A stretch of 64,000 bases of DNA from Liolophura sinensis (GCF_032854445.1 NC_088300.1:16621570-16685569); one strand, 5' to 3'. Shown: positions 47,301-62,229, counted from the stretch's first letter. Notes: generated by a model not told the origin, from the sequence alone. Program-made: numbers and translations.

Positions 47301-48419
47301 GCCTCCGTGGCCTAATGATTAATGTGCTAGCATAGCACAATGACCCAGGAGCCTCGTTCTGGCCTCCCTGCCAGGCGTACATATACATGGGTAGGTCTGC
47401 TTGTGTGCGGCTTGTGCGTTTCACCAAGCTCTTTTCGGTTTCTTCCTGATATAGCGCTGACTGTGGTCATGTAAGAGTAATCTTGAGCATTGTAATTCTT
47501 CAGCCTTTCTCTCTGTGTTGACTGATAAAATTATACTTTTTGCGAAGCTCTGCAATTGAACCTTTCCATCACTGGTATGACTAGGCGTTAAACCATTATC
47601 ATTCACTCATTCATTCATTCATTCATTACTATGACTAGGTCAGAATGGTTAATGTGTCATGAGCCATGCAGTGGATATTATTAAAAGTCTGTTCAAAGTT
47701 TGGCACTGAACTGAAGGTAAAACTGAAAGTTTGGACGGTGATGTCCACTGACATCTTTGACAAATGTCAGGAATGATGAACCTTTGTATGATTTCTTTTT
47801 GACAAGGATTTGCGTCAGTCTGGCAGGGTAAGTGTTTCCAGGGCTTGTCTGACAGAGCTCAGATTATTAAAAATTGTAGCTAACTGAATCAACACTTTTG
47901 TTGCCAGATGTTGTGACTTTTCAGGTTGAGGGAAAGTTTAGTGACTCTTCTTTCTGTTGTTTTTCTTGTTGTGGACAGTAACTATCCTCCCATTTCAGAA
48001 GTGATGAATTAAATATATTGTTCTTCGTTATTTCTCTTATATTTCTTGTTCGTAGGGTTATGGTATTGTTATCTGTGGTGCCTGTTTCACAGTTTTATTG
48101 TTCAAAAAAAATTCTGGTTGTGGTCAGTTTTGTAATTACTAATTTGCCAGTTTCAGATGTTATGTTAACACACAGATCTGATCAACTTTAACTCTCTTTT
48201 GTGAGATTTTTTTGGGGTGATTCTGTTGTTTTGGATTATGAAAAATATGATGGTCCAAATAATTTGACTCGCTGAATAAAACCAATTAAATGTACATTAT
48301 AATTTTTATGTTTGTATCATTCATTTAAATGAAGATGTAGATGCAACAGCCTCATTTCAACACGTGTAACGTCCAAAATTAAATATCTCACTTATGCTCT
48401 GTTTACATTGCATCTGATA

Positions 48420-48476
<57 letters not shown>

Positions 48477-51043
48477 GCGCACAAAGTAAATGGTACAAGT
48501 GGGAATATGTTTATTTGATGGGTAATATCAGTAATAACAGTCATGGATGACATCAGGCCTAACAGTGGTGAATGTCCTGATAATATATCTGCTACCGTTC
48601 AGAACACTTACATGGATTGGTTTAGATTTGTTTATTTGAATTCTTTGACACAAATTCCTTTCCCTTTTTAGTCAAGCCACTGTCTTTTTCTTATTTTGTT
48701 TATGTTTGTCAGGTCCTTCTATGCATTTTCTGGACCATATGTATGACTGCAATGTGTTTTTGTGCTTATGAGTGTTATATGTATGATTTTGTTTATTCTG
48801 AATTGGGTTTGAAGTTGAATAATAGCACAATTTTAATTTCAGTTAACAAGGGAGGATCCTGTTATGATGTTGCTAGGAAACAAAAGTGATAGAAAACATA
48901 GAAGACAAGTGTCATTTGCCCAAGCTAAAGAGGTAAGAAAGAACCTTGGGCAATGTACCAGTTTACAAGAACTTTCTGGCCAGGAGTTAGTGATATACAA
49001 TACCTACCAACACATTGGATCACTTAGGTCATGCGGGCCCTGCGAATTTAACAGCAAAGTCTACCCTGTTCAGATGCTAACTAATGCTTAAATAGGACTC
49101 TGTTTACACAAATACATTAGTCTTGAAGTAAATAAATTTTGTTACATAATGGGCATAAAATGGGTTAATCACTACCCATATTATAGTGATTTATTTATTT
49201 ATTTATTTGATTGGTGTTTTACGCCGTACTCAAGAATATTTCACTTATACAAGGGGCGGCCAGCATTATGGTGGGAGGAAACCGGGCAGAGCCTGGGGGA
49301 AACCCATGACCATCCGCACGTTGCTGAGGAGCCAGCATGAGCTGGATTTGAACTCACAGTGACCGCATTGGTGAGAGACTCCTTGGTCATTACACTGCGC
49401 TAGTGCGCTAACTGACTGAGCCCCCCATATTATAATGCAGCAGAATGATTACACTGTGGGTAACACTTGTCACCCCTAGTCTAATAATGTTACATTATGG
49501 ATAGCAAGGCGCCTCAGTGCGGCGCAGTAACCCAGAAGCCTGTGAGTTCAAGTCCAACTCCTGCTGGCTTCCTCTGGCCATACCTTTGGAGGGTAAAATT
49601 TAAACAGAATTGATTAAGTTTCATTTATATTTAATTTGACCTACAACAACATTTTAATATGGCATATGTTTTTGTCAGTTTGCAGAAAATTATGACATGA
49701 AATATAGTGAAACCAGTGCTAAAAGTGCAGACAATATTAACCAGGTAAGTAAGTGTGGATTACTGTAAGTCTCCAGCCTTTTAACCACTTTAGCACATTT
49801 TCAATGGAATTTATGCTTACAGTTATTATGAAAATGATACTAAAAATGATTTGTTTGTGTCATTAAGGATGTGAGTTACATAAAACTGTGCAAATTATTT
49901 CTGTGCGTCCCATAGTTATCTCAGAATGTTTCAAAATATTGGTTGCAGAGGTAATTAAAAACGTTGAAGAATTATGGTAGCTCCTGTTCATTGTTGTACC
50001 TGTTCATACCTGTCAGAAAGTGACTACTGTCTTCACAGGTAACAACCACTGACACAAGAAACAGCATCAGTGGAACAAGTGATGTTAACACTATGAGATT
50101 TGGTGTTTATGTTTTCTTCAGTTGATGTTTAATGCCCTACCAAAGAAAAAAATCAGTTTTCAGTATTTGTTACACTATGCCTCAGTTGTCTTCATTTCTA
50201 AGATCAAAATGCACACTCAGGGTTAACTGCCCTAGGGTTGTGTTAAAAATTTTGTCTTAAATGTTAAACAAGCATAGAAAATTACTTTTTGAGTGAAGAA
50301 AAAACTGACAATTTTTGTAGTAAATTTTGGTTTACCGTGATGTCCCCTTCCCAATATTGCCTTCTGTGGCACGACATTAAGATCATTAGTTAAAGTTTAC
50401 TAATGGACAAAACCACAAAGAGCCCTCTGGACCAGGCAGACTGGCTGCTGTAAGGTGAGGGTGAGGATTCGGTCAGTCTGGAAGGGAAGAAACCTTTATA
50501 CCGCAAGGCTGGTTGGTTCAGGCTTTTGTTAACTTCAGATCTGCAGCAGTTAGTGGGAAAGTCTGCTCGGTTTCCTCCCACCATAATGCTGGCCGCCATC
50601 GTATGAGTGAAATATTCTTGAGTATGGCATCAAACACTTATCAGATAAATACATAAATAGATCTGCAGCAACATGCAGATAGTCGTTGGTTTCCCCCTGG
50701 GTTTTGCCTGACCGCCGTTGCATAAGTGAAATATTCTTGAGTAGGGTTTAAAACACCAATCAGATGAATAGATAAATTTGTAAAATTGACACTTGTAATC
50801 TGAATAATATACTCCTGCTTTCTGTTTCAGGCTTTCTTGAGTATCATAACTGATGTGTTAAGATCAACAAACGCTAAAACTGATAAACAGAACAATCGTA
50901 TTGAAAACCACAGTTCTGGGGGCGCAGGAGAGGTGTTGACGGACCGTGCCCCTCTGTTGGCCAGAGGCTCTCGCTCATCAAGTCGTGATGAAGAGGCAGT
51001 GGATGAACGTGGCCAGTCAAGATGGTGCTGTTCACTGTCCTGA
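41315..51043 (+). CDS. RAB15: Rab15-like small GTPase, 7 coding exons, complete
   Basis: Membrane-traffic GTPase; the closest family match by memory is Rab15 (endosome recycling), from the shared [20 protein letters not shown] and TKQ-YRRA signatures. Exons: 41315-41438, 42697-42757, 44243-44303, 46384-46461, 48843-48932, 49679-49744, 50831-51043. All are GT-AG and in phase, giving 230 aa. P-loop GDTGVGKT at 15-22, switch I Thr40, WDTAGQE at 62-68 with the normal Gln67, NKSD at 121-124, ETSAK at 149-153. The C-terminal tail from about 165 is long and hydrophilic and ends RWCCSLS; the two cysteines are the expected geranylgeranyl sites, and the form differs from the CxC ending of human Rab15 (212 aa). 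The 5' UTR exon starts at 41271 after tccatttcag, so a noncoding leader exon lies further upstream. All nucleotide-binding residues are present. Rab10/Rab8-type and Rab37-type assignments fit less well. Confidence 0.93.
42020..42210. repeat. dispersed repeat, pair with 61095-61290
   Basis: See 61095-61290. This copy lies in Rab15 intron 1 and is about 80 percent similar by eye. Confidence 0.7.
43284..44031 (+). repeat. about 180-bp tandem repeat, 4 copies plus a partial, in Rab15 intron 2
   Basis: Near-identical units starting aagtagtgcatgtattaagc. They contain ggttttgcacacatgtagag, ttccgagattgacgaaccgt, gtgcctattaattactg and a ttaggagtggtacagtatct end. Period 177-183 bp; a cacaataa insert is present in two copies only. 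Recent expansion is likely since copies differ at few sites. Confidence 0.92.
44382..45839. mobile_element. 1.46-kb DNA transposon remnant with TTAAA target duplications
   Basis: The left end CAGGGTGAGCACAGTCCTTG and the right end (reverse complement CAGGGTTCGTACAGGTATAT) are inverted. Both sides share subterminal ctccttgaa / ttcaaggag motifs. TTAAA flanks both ends (44377-44381 and 45840-45844). Inside are a poly-A run (44957-44980) and no recognisable transposase, so it looks non-autonomous. The TTAA-type insertion and CAGGG ends would fit a Kolobok-like group, an inference. It lies in Rab15 intron 3. Confidence 0.75.
45888..46143 (+). mobile_element. tRNA-derived SINE, family B
   Basis: Head gggcctccgtggttgagggg, B-box region cgctgtgaagtcgggacc, body to aatattcttgagtacggcgt and tail. 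It lies 45 bp after the 1.46-kb transposon remnant. Confidence 0.8.
46790..47065. mobile_element. diverged partial copy of MITE family 2
   Basis: accaaaaagcgatcccaaat, atctaccat, aatattttcaagggtctttt and tctctttaag align with the right arm of 20311-20892. The left arm is missing or unrecognisable. Rab15 intron 4. Confidence 0.55.
47299..47490 (+). mobile_element. SINE family B, degraded
   Basis: Head gggcctccgtggcctaatga, gcatagcacaatgacccagg, then a shortened body. Rab15 intron 4. Confidence 0.65.
48420..48482. repeat. (AC)n microsatellite
   Basis: About 27 AC units ending in GCGCGC, in Rab15 intron 4. Confidence 0.95.
49186..49428 (-). mobile_element. tRNA-derived SINE, family B, near full length
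   Basis: Reverse complement of the reference copy: (ATTT)n tail, gattggtgttttacgccgta, ttatggtgggaggaaaccgg, aactcacagtgaccgcattg, ending in ctaactgactgagcccccca. Rab15 intron 5. Confidence 0.85.
49748..49985. mobile_element. MITE family 1 copy
   Basis: Aligns end to end with 11440-11668 (see there). It starts actgtaagtctccagcct and ends gttgaagaattatggtag. It lies directly after Rab15 exon 6. Confidence 0.65.
50545..50780 (+). mobile_element. two SINE family B 3' fragments in tandem
   Basis: Both end in aagtgaaatattcttgagta followed by caaacacttatcagataaat or aaaacaccaatcagatgaat. The first spans about 50545-50660 and the second about 50665-50780. They lie just upstream of the last Rab15 exon. 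Confidence 0.7.
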
Positions 51044-52127
51044 TGTCAAACACACACTTCACTTTTCTACATTGTCATTGTAGAGGACAGATATACACAA
51101 ATGTGACACGTGCTTGCAGTGATGATGACATTGTTTCGCTGTAACTTATTCATCAGGACACCTTCAGCTTCGCATGAAAAGGACACTGTGGTTTTCAGTC
51201 ATTAGTGTGATACTTTCTGACAATGCTGATGACACTGCTGGTTTGTCAAATTATGATGATATCAAAATCCCTCTGATGATCACCTTGCTGGTTTAACTAA
51301 AGCCAGGATGATATCTTATTTCTGTGATGATGTCACTGCAGAGTTTCTGACAATGATAACACTGATGCTTTGATGATACATGACGTTGGCTTCACCACGT
51401 GATGACAGTATAGCTGCTTTCTTCCGCCATGACACTTACCTCATGCACTGATAACACAGAAAACATTGCAGCACAGATGCTTGTCAAAATGCTATCCTTT
51501 CTCCATGTTGAAGATGCTGGCATTTTCACACAAGATGTCATACTCTCTCCAGAGTGAGAACACTAAGTATTTTGATACATGACAATAGCACCCTCTGCCT
51601 TGATTAGGACATTCATCTCCCCCATTCTCTTACCCTCTGCCCAAGTTGATGACACCCTCTCATGATGGGAATGCTGGCCTGTCATGATGATACACGTTCT
51701 TCCACTACTTCACCAATCTAGCTCACAAGACACATTCCAGCTGCTCTGTGGTGTGAGTTCTTTATTGTATTAAGCTTCTATGTGATACATTCCTTGTTTT
51801 CACGGCGATGAAGGGAATATTTGCATCCAAACCAGATGCTTATGTTTAAAGTTGGCCATGTTTTACAGTAAGCTGTGTCTTGGTGGTTAATAGTGCTTGC
51901 CTTTGAATTGCTTCAGAACACAAAATGCCACTTTAAAACAAGCCGTGGAGTATGTGGATTTCCTCACTCCGCTGTTTGCTGGGTGATAAGCTGTTTATAG
52001 CAGATCATGTGGTTGGTGTGTAATTCAACAGCCATTGAAGGCCACTTGTCTTCCACCAATATGATGTGCCTAAGTGTACATCGCATGTGGGAAATTTCAT
52101 TACCAACTTGTCAAGGGTTGGGGCTCC

Positions 52128-52345
52128 ATGTAATAATGACCAAGGAGCCTCTCACCCATGCGGTTGCTGTGAGTTCAAGTCCAGCTCATGCTGGCTTCCT
52201 TTCTGGCCGTAGGTGAGAAGGTCTTCCAACAACCTGCGGATGGTCGTGGGTTTCTGGGCTCAGCCGGGTTTCCTCCCACCATTATGCTGGTCGGTGTCTT
52301 ATAAGTGAAATATTTTTGAGTAGGGAGTAAAAAACAGCAATCTGT
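52128..52345 (+). mobile_element. SINE family B, headless
   Basis: aatgaccaaggagcctctca, cggttgctgtgagttcaagtcc region, body to taagtgaaatatttttgag. Confidence 0.75.
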
Positions 52346-52539
52346 CAAATCAGTTAGTCAGACAAAGGTTTGAGGCACTCTGGTTTCTTCCACCAATAAA
52401 ACTGACTGCTACTGTATAAGTGAAAAATTGTGATATGACAACAACAGTCAGATAAACAGATTTATCAGCTTACGGGCAACATGGATGACAGCAGTCCTAG
52501 TACACTTGCTGCTTTGTAACCCTTAGTGATACCCGGCTT

Positions 52540-52672
52540 GAGTGGTTAAATCTAGTCCTGCCAAGTTGTAAGTCAGGCTGTCCGTATTGGATTGCTGTTG
52601 AGGAGAAAGGCATACACTTGAACATCTGAGATATTGAAAGCACTTGCACTCATAGGTACATGTGAATCGAGA
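52540..52672 (+). mobile_element. family C-like SINE fragment
   Basis: Head-like ggcttgagtggttaaatcta, then ccaagttgtaagtcaggctg and ggcatacacttgaacatctg. Partial and diverged. Confidence 0.4.
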
Positions 52673-52769
52673 ACTATTTTGCTATTGGCACTATTTTTAT
52701 AGGCTCTTTTTTATTTGGTAATGACACTTGGTGCTATTCCCTTAATTTTGCTTGAAAGGAAATGTTTTT

Positions 52770-53070
52770 TACATGTACATAGACATATTGACATGCTTGT
52801 CAGTAGATGTACGTAGACAAATTGACATGCTTGTCAGTACATGTACGTAGACATATTGACATGCTTGTCAGTACATGTACATACATATTGACATGCTTGT
52901 CAATACATGTACATAAACATTTTGACATGCTTGTCAGTACATGTACGTAGACATATTGACATGCTTGTCAGTACATGTACATAAACATTTTGACATGCTT
53001 GTCAAAGACAAAAGATATGTCTATGTACATAGACATATTGACAGGCTTGTCAGTACATGTACATGTATGT
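52770..53070. repeat. about 35-bp tandem repeat with palindromic core
   Basis: Eight or so units of acatgtacgtagacatattg plus acatgcttgtcagt. The units contain the near-palindrome TGACATGCTTGTCA and the palindrome TACATGTA. Confidence 0.85.
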
Positions 53071-54489
53071 ACATTGCACACCTTAAATGATGATGCCAAT
53101 TTGTTGCACCACAAATACTAATTTGCTCTCCCTAGCTGACATATATGTATTTCTTATATTGATACATCCAATAAGGGTACGTTAAACCCCAAGCACTCAC
53201 TTACTCCAAAAAGGGTTTATCAATGTGAAAAACCTGGATATTTTTCCAATTCATGTTTTATGCTAAATTTTTACATTATTACCAGATTACAATTTACAAA
53301 CTGGTAGGGACCAACCACAGTTTTATTTAAAACAAGAAATGGTTTTGTGTGTCTTTTAAGACAGTTTATCATTATAATTAAGGTTGTAATGACTTACTGT
53401 TGTTTCATAGTTAAAGGCTAGAAGCAGTGTATTTGGTATACTGTAGGCCTGCATGTGTATGTTGACTTTCACTTGTTATAATAGTCATTGTATTTGTAGC
53501 AGTGTTTAATGCATCACTTTGCAGCTTAAGTGTATTGGTTCAAATAAAAACGAATCTCATAAATTTCAATATAATTATTTTATTTAATGTTTTTCTTCAT
53601 ATGTTGATGTTATAACTCTTTGATATTTTGACTTAATGGTCCATTTTATCATTAAACTTTACTATTGTATAGTATAAGTTGCGTTGTCTCTGACTGGCAA
53701 TGAGGTCTACAGTTCGATGTGGGCCACTGTATCACAGCTGTACATTGTTGGTTACTTTATTTCTGTGGGAGAAATATTTGCTTAATTTTGCCATTATTTA
53801 TAAGAGTTACATTATATTGTGTGAGTTGGGCCTTGGGCTTAATTTTACCTTTTACCTTGTCTGTCAACATACACCGTTACAGCCATGAGAACGAAACAAG
53901 CTGATCACTGTCAAATATCTTGTTTATAGATGTATAGTGATCACTTGCATGGCCAGTTGTTGCAAGGCATGCCAAGTTGTTAGAAGACCTATTTGTGTTT
54001 TAGCTGTATCCTTTTGGCATAAGACATGGACTGTATTATTTATATGTGAACATTTCTGAAAGTAAGGAACAAAATTATTGACTGTTGTGTCAGTTCATAC
54101 TTTAATTCTTTGACCTTTTCGCATGTTTGCAAGGTGTTGATTCGAGCTTGTTCTGAGAAGACTATCCCCCGTAGATTGATAAAATTTTGTGAAGTCCTGA
54201 AATTGGTGAACCCAAACCAATGCACATTTAGTATGAAAAGGTTGAGAAATTAGGGTAAATGTATGTGCAGTGTATTATGGCAATTTTTAGAACAGAAGGA
54301 TGCCAACAATACTTGTTTTCATGTTGACAGTATGTTAAGTATGAACATTTTCAAATAAGCAGCTAGGCCTATTGACCTAAACTTTCCTCCATGAATTTGT
54401 TTTTAATTTTTTCTGATTTTGAAAGTTCTTGGACAGATGTTCAGGGAAAAATTGTTCAAAGGTGTATTTAATTTAAGTTGGGCTTAAAA

Positions 54490-54595
54490 CTTAATACCAG
54501 TCTCATCCTGATACAAAGTAAATGACCCTATAGACTGGACTAACGGTAATACCGAGCTTAAGTCCTAGCACAATTTTGAACATCTGGACCCTAAG
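54490..54595. mobile_element. partial copy related to MITE family 3
   Basis: Shares the internal and terminal pattern of 22436-22720: taataccgagcttaagtcct, ttttgaacatctggaccc. Confidence 0.45.
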
Positions 54596-54913
54596 GTTGT
54601 TTGGAAGGAAGGATGATGTTCTGTTGAAAACATGTAAGTTACAGCACCAAAAGTAACATTTTATGACATTTATGTGGCCATAAAAATTCACATTTTCTGT
54701 GGAGAAATTTGAGATCATTTACAGTATATCTTGTTGTCATGTGATCATTTACATGGGGGACTATTTTCCTTTGGAGTTTGGAACAATCTTACCACACTCA
54801 TGAGGTCATGTCAGATGATATTGAACAGTGATCAGTGCCAAATTATGCTCCCCAGGTTGATGGCATACTTGGATTTCTGTACACTAAATTATTACATATT
54901 AGTCAGGCTAACT

Positions 54914-55062
54914 CTTGTGATTCTGTACATTGTAACATAGGCGGTACATTGTAACGTAAGCTGTACATTGTAACTCAGGCTGTACATTGTGACTCAGGCT
55001 GTACATTGTAACATAGGCTGTACATTGTAACATAGGCTGTACATCGTAACTCAGGCTGTACA
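54914..55062. repeat. about 20-bp tandem repeat
   Basis: Seven units of ggctgtacattgtaact, with ca or cata variants. Confidence 0.9.
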
Positions 55063-55549
55063 AGTAACACTATTTATTTGGTGGTTTGAATAACAGTTTT
55101 GTTAACTATTGTATGTGTGCTTACAAGTATACTCCCAAACTCTTGTGTGAATATTGCCATGTCACTACATGGTAGTGAAGGCCTTTGAAATTAACTTCAT
55201 TTGCAAAAAATTACCTAGAGCCCTGTAGTTTTTAATGATTTTTTGTTAATATGAAGGCACCACCCAGCTCTGTGCATATGACCATTAACACATGTATAGC
55301 ATTTTTTAGCCACATATTAGTCCGGCAGGAGACTATCAGTTTACACCTCACCTGTCAGTCCCTCAGGAATCAGTTTTCTGGACCTTTTTTTCAAAACATC
55401 TGATTGCATTGTATTAGCACTTATAGCTTCACTATGACAAGTTACATATCATGTTTGGGATTTGACCCATTTCATCCTTTTCGGACAAAATGATGGCTGT
55501 TTTTGCCCAATTTTGGACTTAGTTTTCTGGGCTTTTTCCAAAACAGTTT

Positions 55550-55760
55550 GTTATATTGAATTGAAGCTTGGTATGTGGCTTCAACCTGGTAAGTTACAGA
55601 TCACCTTTGAGTTGATGTTACAGTCGGTTTATATTGTGAATTGAAGCTTGTTATGTGGCTTCAGTCTGACAAGTTACAGATCAGCTTTCGAGTTGATATT
55701 GTGGGCAGTTAATGTTGTGAATTGAAGCTTGGTATGTGGCTTCACAAATACAACTTACAG
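55550..55760. repeat. about 82-bp tandem repeat, three units
   Basis: Units beginning gaattgaagcttggtatgtg at about 55557, 55639 and 55720, with gcttca, aagttacagatca and gagttgat inside. Confidence 0.8.
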
Positions 55761-57944
55761 GTGAAAGAGTTTTGAACATTTTCGTTGAATTTCCACATTA
55801 TTGACCGTGTTTGTCTTATTTTTGTGGTAGCCATTGTTTTGACGACTCAAGCTGGTAGGGGACATGAATTTTTCGCTATACTTTTGCTATTTTGCTCAAT
55901 AATGTAATGGTCAGATTACATACCTATGTTAAAACATGCTTTTACACAATCTTTTACAACTCAAGTAAAATTTGAAGACAAAATTGTTGATTTTTAAAAT
56001 GTTGAAATGGGACAATACCGTACAAATTATTTTGCCTTTAAGTCAGTGTGTGTTCTGCTAGCATGTAGAAGATTTACAGTGTATTTCAAGTTTTAAAAAT
56101 CGTGAATCTGTTTAAGTGTATGGATGCAGACTGAATGACTGGTGCGCATGTTTTTTGTTAAATATGTCCCAGCTTTTGAGATGGCTTCCATCTTCTGAGT
56201 TCTTGGTTGAAAGTCACAAAATAAGCATTTATAGGAAGAGGAGTACACCTACTTCACCTTTCTCAAATGACTGCTACTGTCTGATCTGTTCAAATGAGCA
56301 CATTTATCTTGCTTGTACTGTTCTTACTTCCAGCATTCTTGTATATAACTGTTCACAAAATTATCATTAAATGTCAGTACATGTATATTAAACGATTTAG
56401 TTGTTATTTTCTTTGTCATCGGCTGTGTTGACGTCACACCACTGATCTGTGGTCTTACTTGAGGAAATGGTTATCAGTACGGGTGTTCAAGATATAGCAC
56501 TGCAGATGGGGCAGAGTGGGACAAGCAGATGTGTAGTTTAACAACTATCCCTGTGTAGTTTGAGGCGTGCTGAACTTAAATGATGCATGTTTACCAGTCC
56601 ATTATTCTAAAATATGACCTACCCTCAAATAGGGATGACAACCATAGTTTACATGCTCATATTTTCAACATGTCAGAACATTCAGGCCATCTCACGTTCA
56701 ATTGGTTAAGGACTGTCTACCTATATATGATATATGCATAATACTTCTGTTGTCCAAAATTTCAATGCACATTTTAAACACTTTAAAAGCATGCTGCTTT
56801 AGTGTTAATATGAGACTCTTGCGATTCAAGGGTGGAAACATGGAGACATGCTAGGACTGATATGGTTTTGGGGCACAAGGTCTAATCTAAAGGATGGGTG
56901 GGTATATACAATAGCTAATATTATTCGTAACTGATAACTTACTTACTGAAATATTTAGTCGATTTTTTGTTATGAAAATTCAGTAAATTAGTCTCCTACA
57001 GATGATTTCCTATACCGTATATATCCCATGTTAAAATGCTGATTAACCCTTGAGTGATATAAAACGTCACAGTGCACAGGGCAGTCACTATGATGTCGGA
57101 TTGCCTGCATTATAAGGAATTATAAGAAAACTTTCAACATTATTTTGGGCACATCATTAAGTTTTCTGTAGCAAGCCTGTCTCACTGCAGCCACACCAGA
57201 ATGCAGGAACAAACACACCAGATACCATTCCTCACCAGTAACACCATATACATGTAGCAGACACAGGGTTTGAACCCCCATCCTCATCTCCCTAGGCATT
57301 CTAACCTATTTGTTATCACAGTGCATTCTTGTGATAAGGGAATCCAAACATTACTCCATTATCGGATTATAAGGGTTTGCACATTCCTATTACAAAAATT
57401 GTGCAAGAAGATCGCCACGAAAACTGCACAAGCCTAGTGCATCCTCCACATTTTTTACTAAAACAAGAAGCCAAATGCACAACTCTAGCTAAAACACAAA
57501 GGCACAGCTATGCCTTTACAAGATGGTACTGGTCTTCCACCAATATGATCAGCATAACTCTACATCACATGGCCAAGTATGCGAGGAACACCTCCACCCA
57601 TAAAACCATTCGCCATCAAGTATGTGGAAAATTCTTAAATATGGCATTCAGCAAAAACCAAATAACTAATAGAATGTGAAAAGCTTGTGGGAAGTAAAAC
57701 ATGTCTTACATCTGACAATGAAATTTCCCCCTTTCATAAGAGGATTTTCCACTTTGCAACTCACATTTAAGAAATAAATTCATATGCTCACTAGAAATCT
57801 AAAGCCAGAATCTCCTTTAATATTTTGTTAATTTATCTGATTCTTCTTTATCGCCATACTCAAGAATTGTTCACTTTAATACGTAACAGGTGTCAAGCAT
57901 CCTTACTGCAATTTCCCAACCTCCAAAATGAAATCACAAATGTG

Positions 57945-58003
57945 CACAAATTCCACTGAAAGTTGCTGTTTCATATTCGAAAAGGTTGAGGAATTAGGGT
58001 AGT
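57945..58003. mobile_element. MITE family 1 end fragment
   Basis: ccactgaaagttgctgtttc then cgaaaaggttgaggaattag ggta; reverse complement of the left end at 40050. Confidence 0.5.
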
Positions 58004-58055
58004 ATAATTTTAATAGCACAAAACAAAGTAAACTACCAGAATAGCAGATTGGAGC

Positions 58056-58061
58056 TTTATT
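58056..58061 (-). terminator. FAU polyadenylation signal
   Basis: AATAAA on the minus strand, about 32 bp past the FAU stop. It fits the very short 3' UTRs of ribosomal protein genes. Confidence 0.75.
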
Positions 58062-58092
58062 CCATGTAGGTCACAAACATCATAAAATTAAG

Positions 58093-60924
<2,832 letters not shown>

Positions 60925-61094
60925 TGTCACCTGTCACAGACAAAACAAGAGTAAGTGACACAGTCCAATGAAAAAAACAAGGACATTCATTTTTTGAATG
61001 ACTAACTGAATATAAAAAAGATTTTCATCCACAAAATATCGTGCAGGGTTTTAGTCCAGCTTTGATCCGACAAACATTTTGCAACGCAATACAT

Positions 61095-61290
61095 ACACTA
61101 CCCTGATTCTTCTAAAATTTGCGACAGGTATTTGTAATGTTGAAAGTAGGATATTACATTTCTCTCCCAGCCTTTTGGAAGAGTGAAGATATGAGTGTGT
61201 TGTTCATCAGATGGTCTAACCATGTCAGAAAAAAAAAAGAAACTCAATATTCCTGCTAAAATTACATATATATTGGCTAAAATGTGCAGA
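61095..61290. repeat. dispersed repeat, pair with 42020-42210
   Basis: Both share taccct(a/g)attc.tctaaaat, ttgaaagt, ttacatttct, ccagcctt, aagatatg, tgttgttcat, agatggt, aaactcaatattcctgc and tatattggctaaaatg. One copy lies in the FAU leader intron, the other in Rab15 intron 1. The start resembles the MITE family 1 end. Confidence 0.7.
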
Positions 61291-62132
61291 CAAGGTGTCC
61301 CAAATCATGGTAGCTCCACGAATGAAGTTAGCATAAGATCAAGCTTTGTGATACTGTACCTATCTGTCAGTTTCATGCATTCCTGGCATGATTCTCCAGT
61401 TTAGACACTATTTCTAATCATAAAACATTAACCAGATCTGGTAGATTTATGCATCAAAAAACAAAGAATCATAGCCTGCTGGCATCTCAGCCTTTAGTTT
61501 AAGTACAGTTAATGCATAAGACGAAAGAATTTTCATGTCTGTGTAATATCTCCATAATTGGACTTAAGACTAAAATTCACAAGAATTGTGATGTAAAGGC
61601 AAATAGCGATTGTGACAAAATGTGCGTAAATATTTCAGCTTTTAGAATTGCCAAGCTTTATGTGTACTCGGGATGAATGTGACGTGCATGCATCGGAACT
61701 GAACGTGGAGGTAGCTCTTCGTAAGCATTATACTGGAATCGGGTCCACATAGCACTCGGGCTACTTTGTCATAAACTGTTGAAGAACTGTGTTTAGTCAC
61801 AGTTTAGTCACACCAAAACTTAACATCCCGTATTAAATGAAGTCATTATTGCCAGATGAGAGACGTATGACAATTCTATACGCTAGATCATCATCAGATA
61901 TGAAAAGCAAAACAACGCTGACAGCCTTTCAATATCAGGTTTGTTGTTGTTGTATCATTCGTAGAAATGCTCATCATTTAGACGGCAAATTTTAGAGAAA
62001 TATGTTACCTTTTACCTTGATGTAGAATTAATTCGACAGTACAATATGTCCGCTTACATAAATCAGCTGTCCACTGGTAAATGAAAACACGGTTGTGAAC
62101 TTATGCCCTAAATAATCAAGTGGATTACTTAC

Positions 62133-62166
62133 ACGTGCATGTGCAATCAAGAAGGAGGTTAAAAAG
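62133..62166 (-). promoter_or_regulatory. likely FAU first (noncoding) exon with 5' TOP-like start
   Basis: On the minus strand, CTTTTTAACCTCCTTCTTG runs to ACGT and is followed by a strong donor GTAAGT at 62132. A C followed by pyrimidines is the start expected for mRNAs under TOP control, as for all ribosomal protein genes. An ETS-like ACAGGAAGTG lies just upstream (about 62193-62202). The distance to the next exon is 1.2 kb. Inferred from position and motifs; the transcription start is not shown by the sequence. Confidence 0.5.
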
Positions 62167-62229
62167 ACAGCGTTTGCGCAAATCACAGCGCACTTCCTGT
62201 ATAGTCTCGCGCATCGCTGAAATATAATC

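Larger units (their letters stand above)
51044..53548 (+). other. likely long Rab15 3' UTR
   Basis: From 51100 to about 51740 the sequence is full of degenerate GATGATGACAC-type motifs. A SINE B copy (52128-52345) and a 35-bp tandem repeat follow. AATAAA at 53543-53548 could be the polyadenylation signal, though usage is unknown and earlier signals may be used. Confidence 0.35.
53560..58050. other. intergenic DNA between Rab15 and FAU
   Basis: Apart from the tandem repeats and MITE fragments listed, plus a trace of SINE B at 57835-57885 (cgccatactcaagaattgtt), no gene was recognised. Open frames are under 101 codons and lack domain features. Confidence 0.45.
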
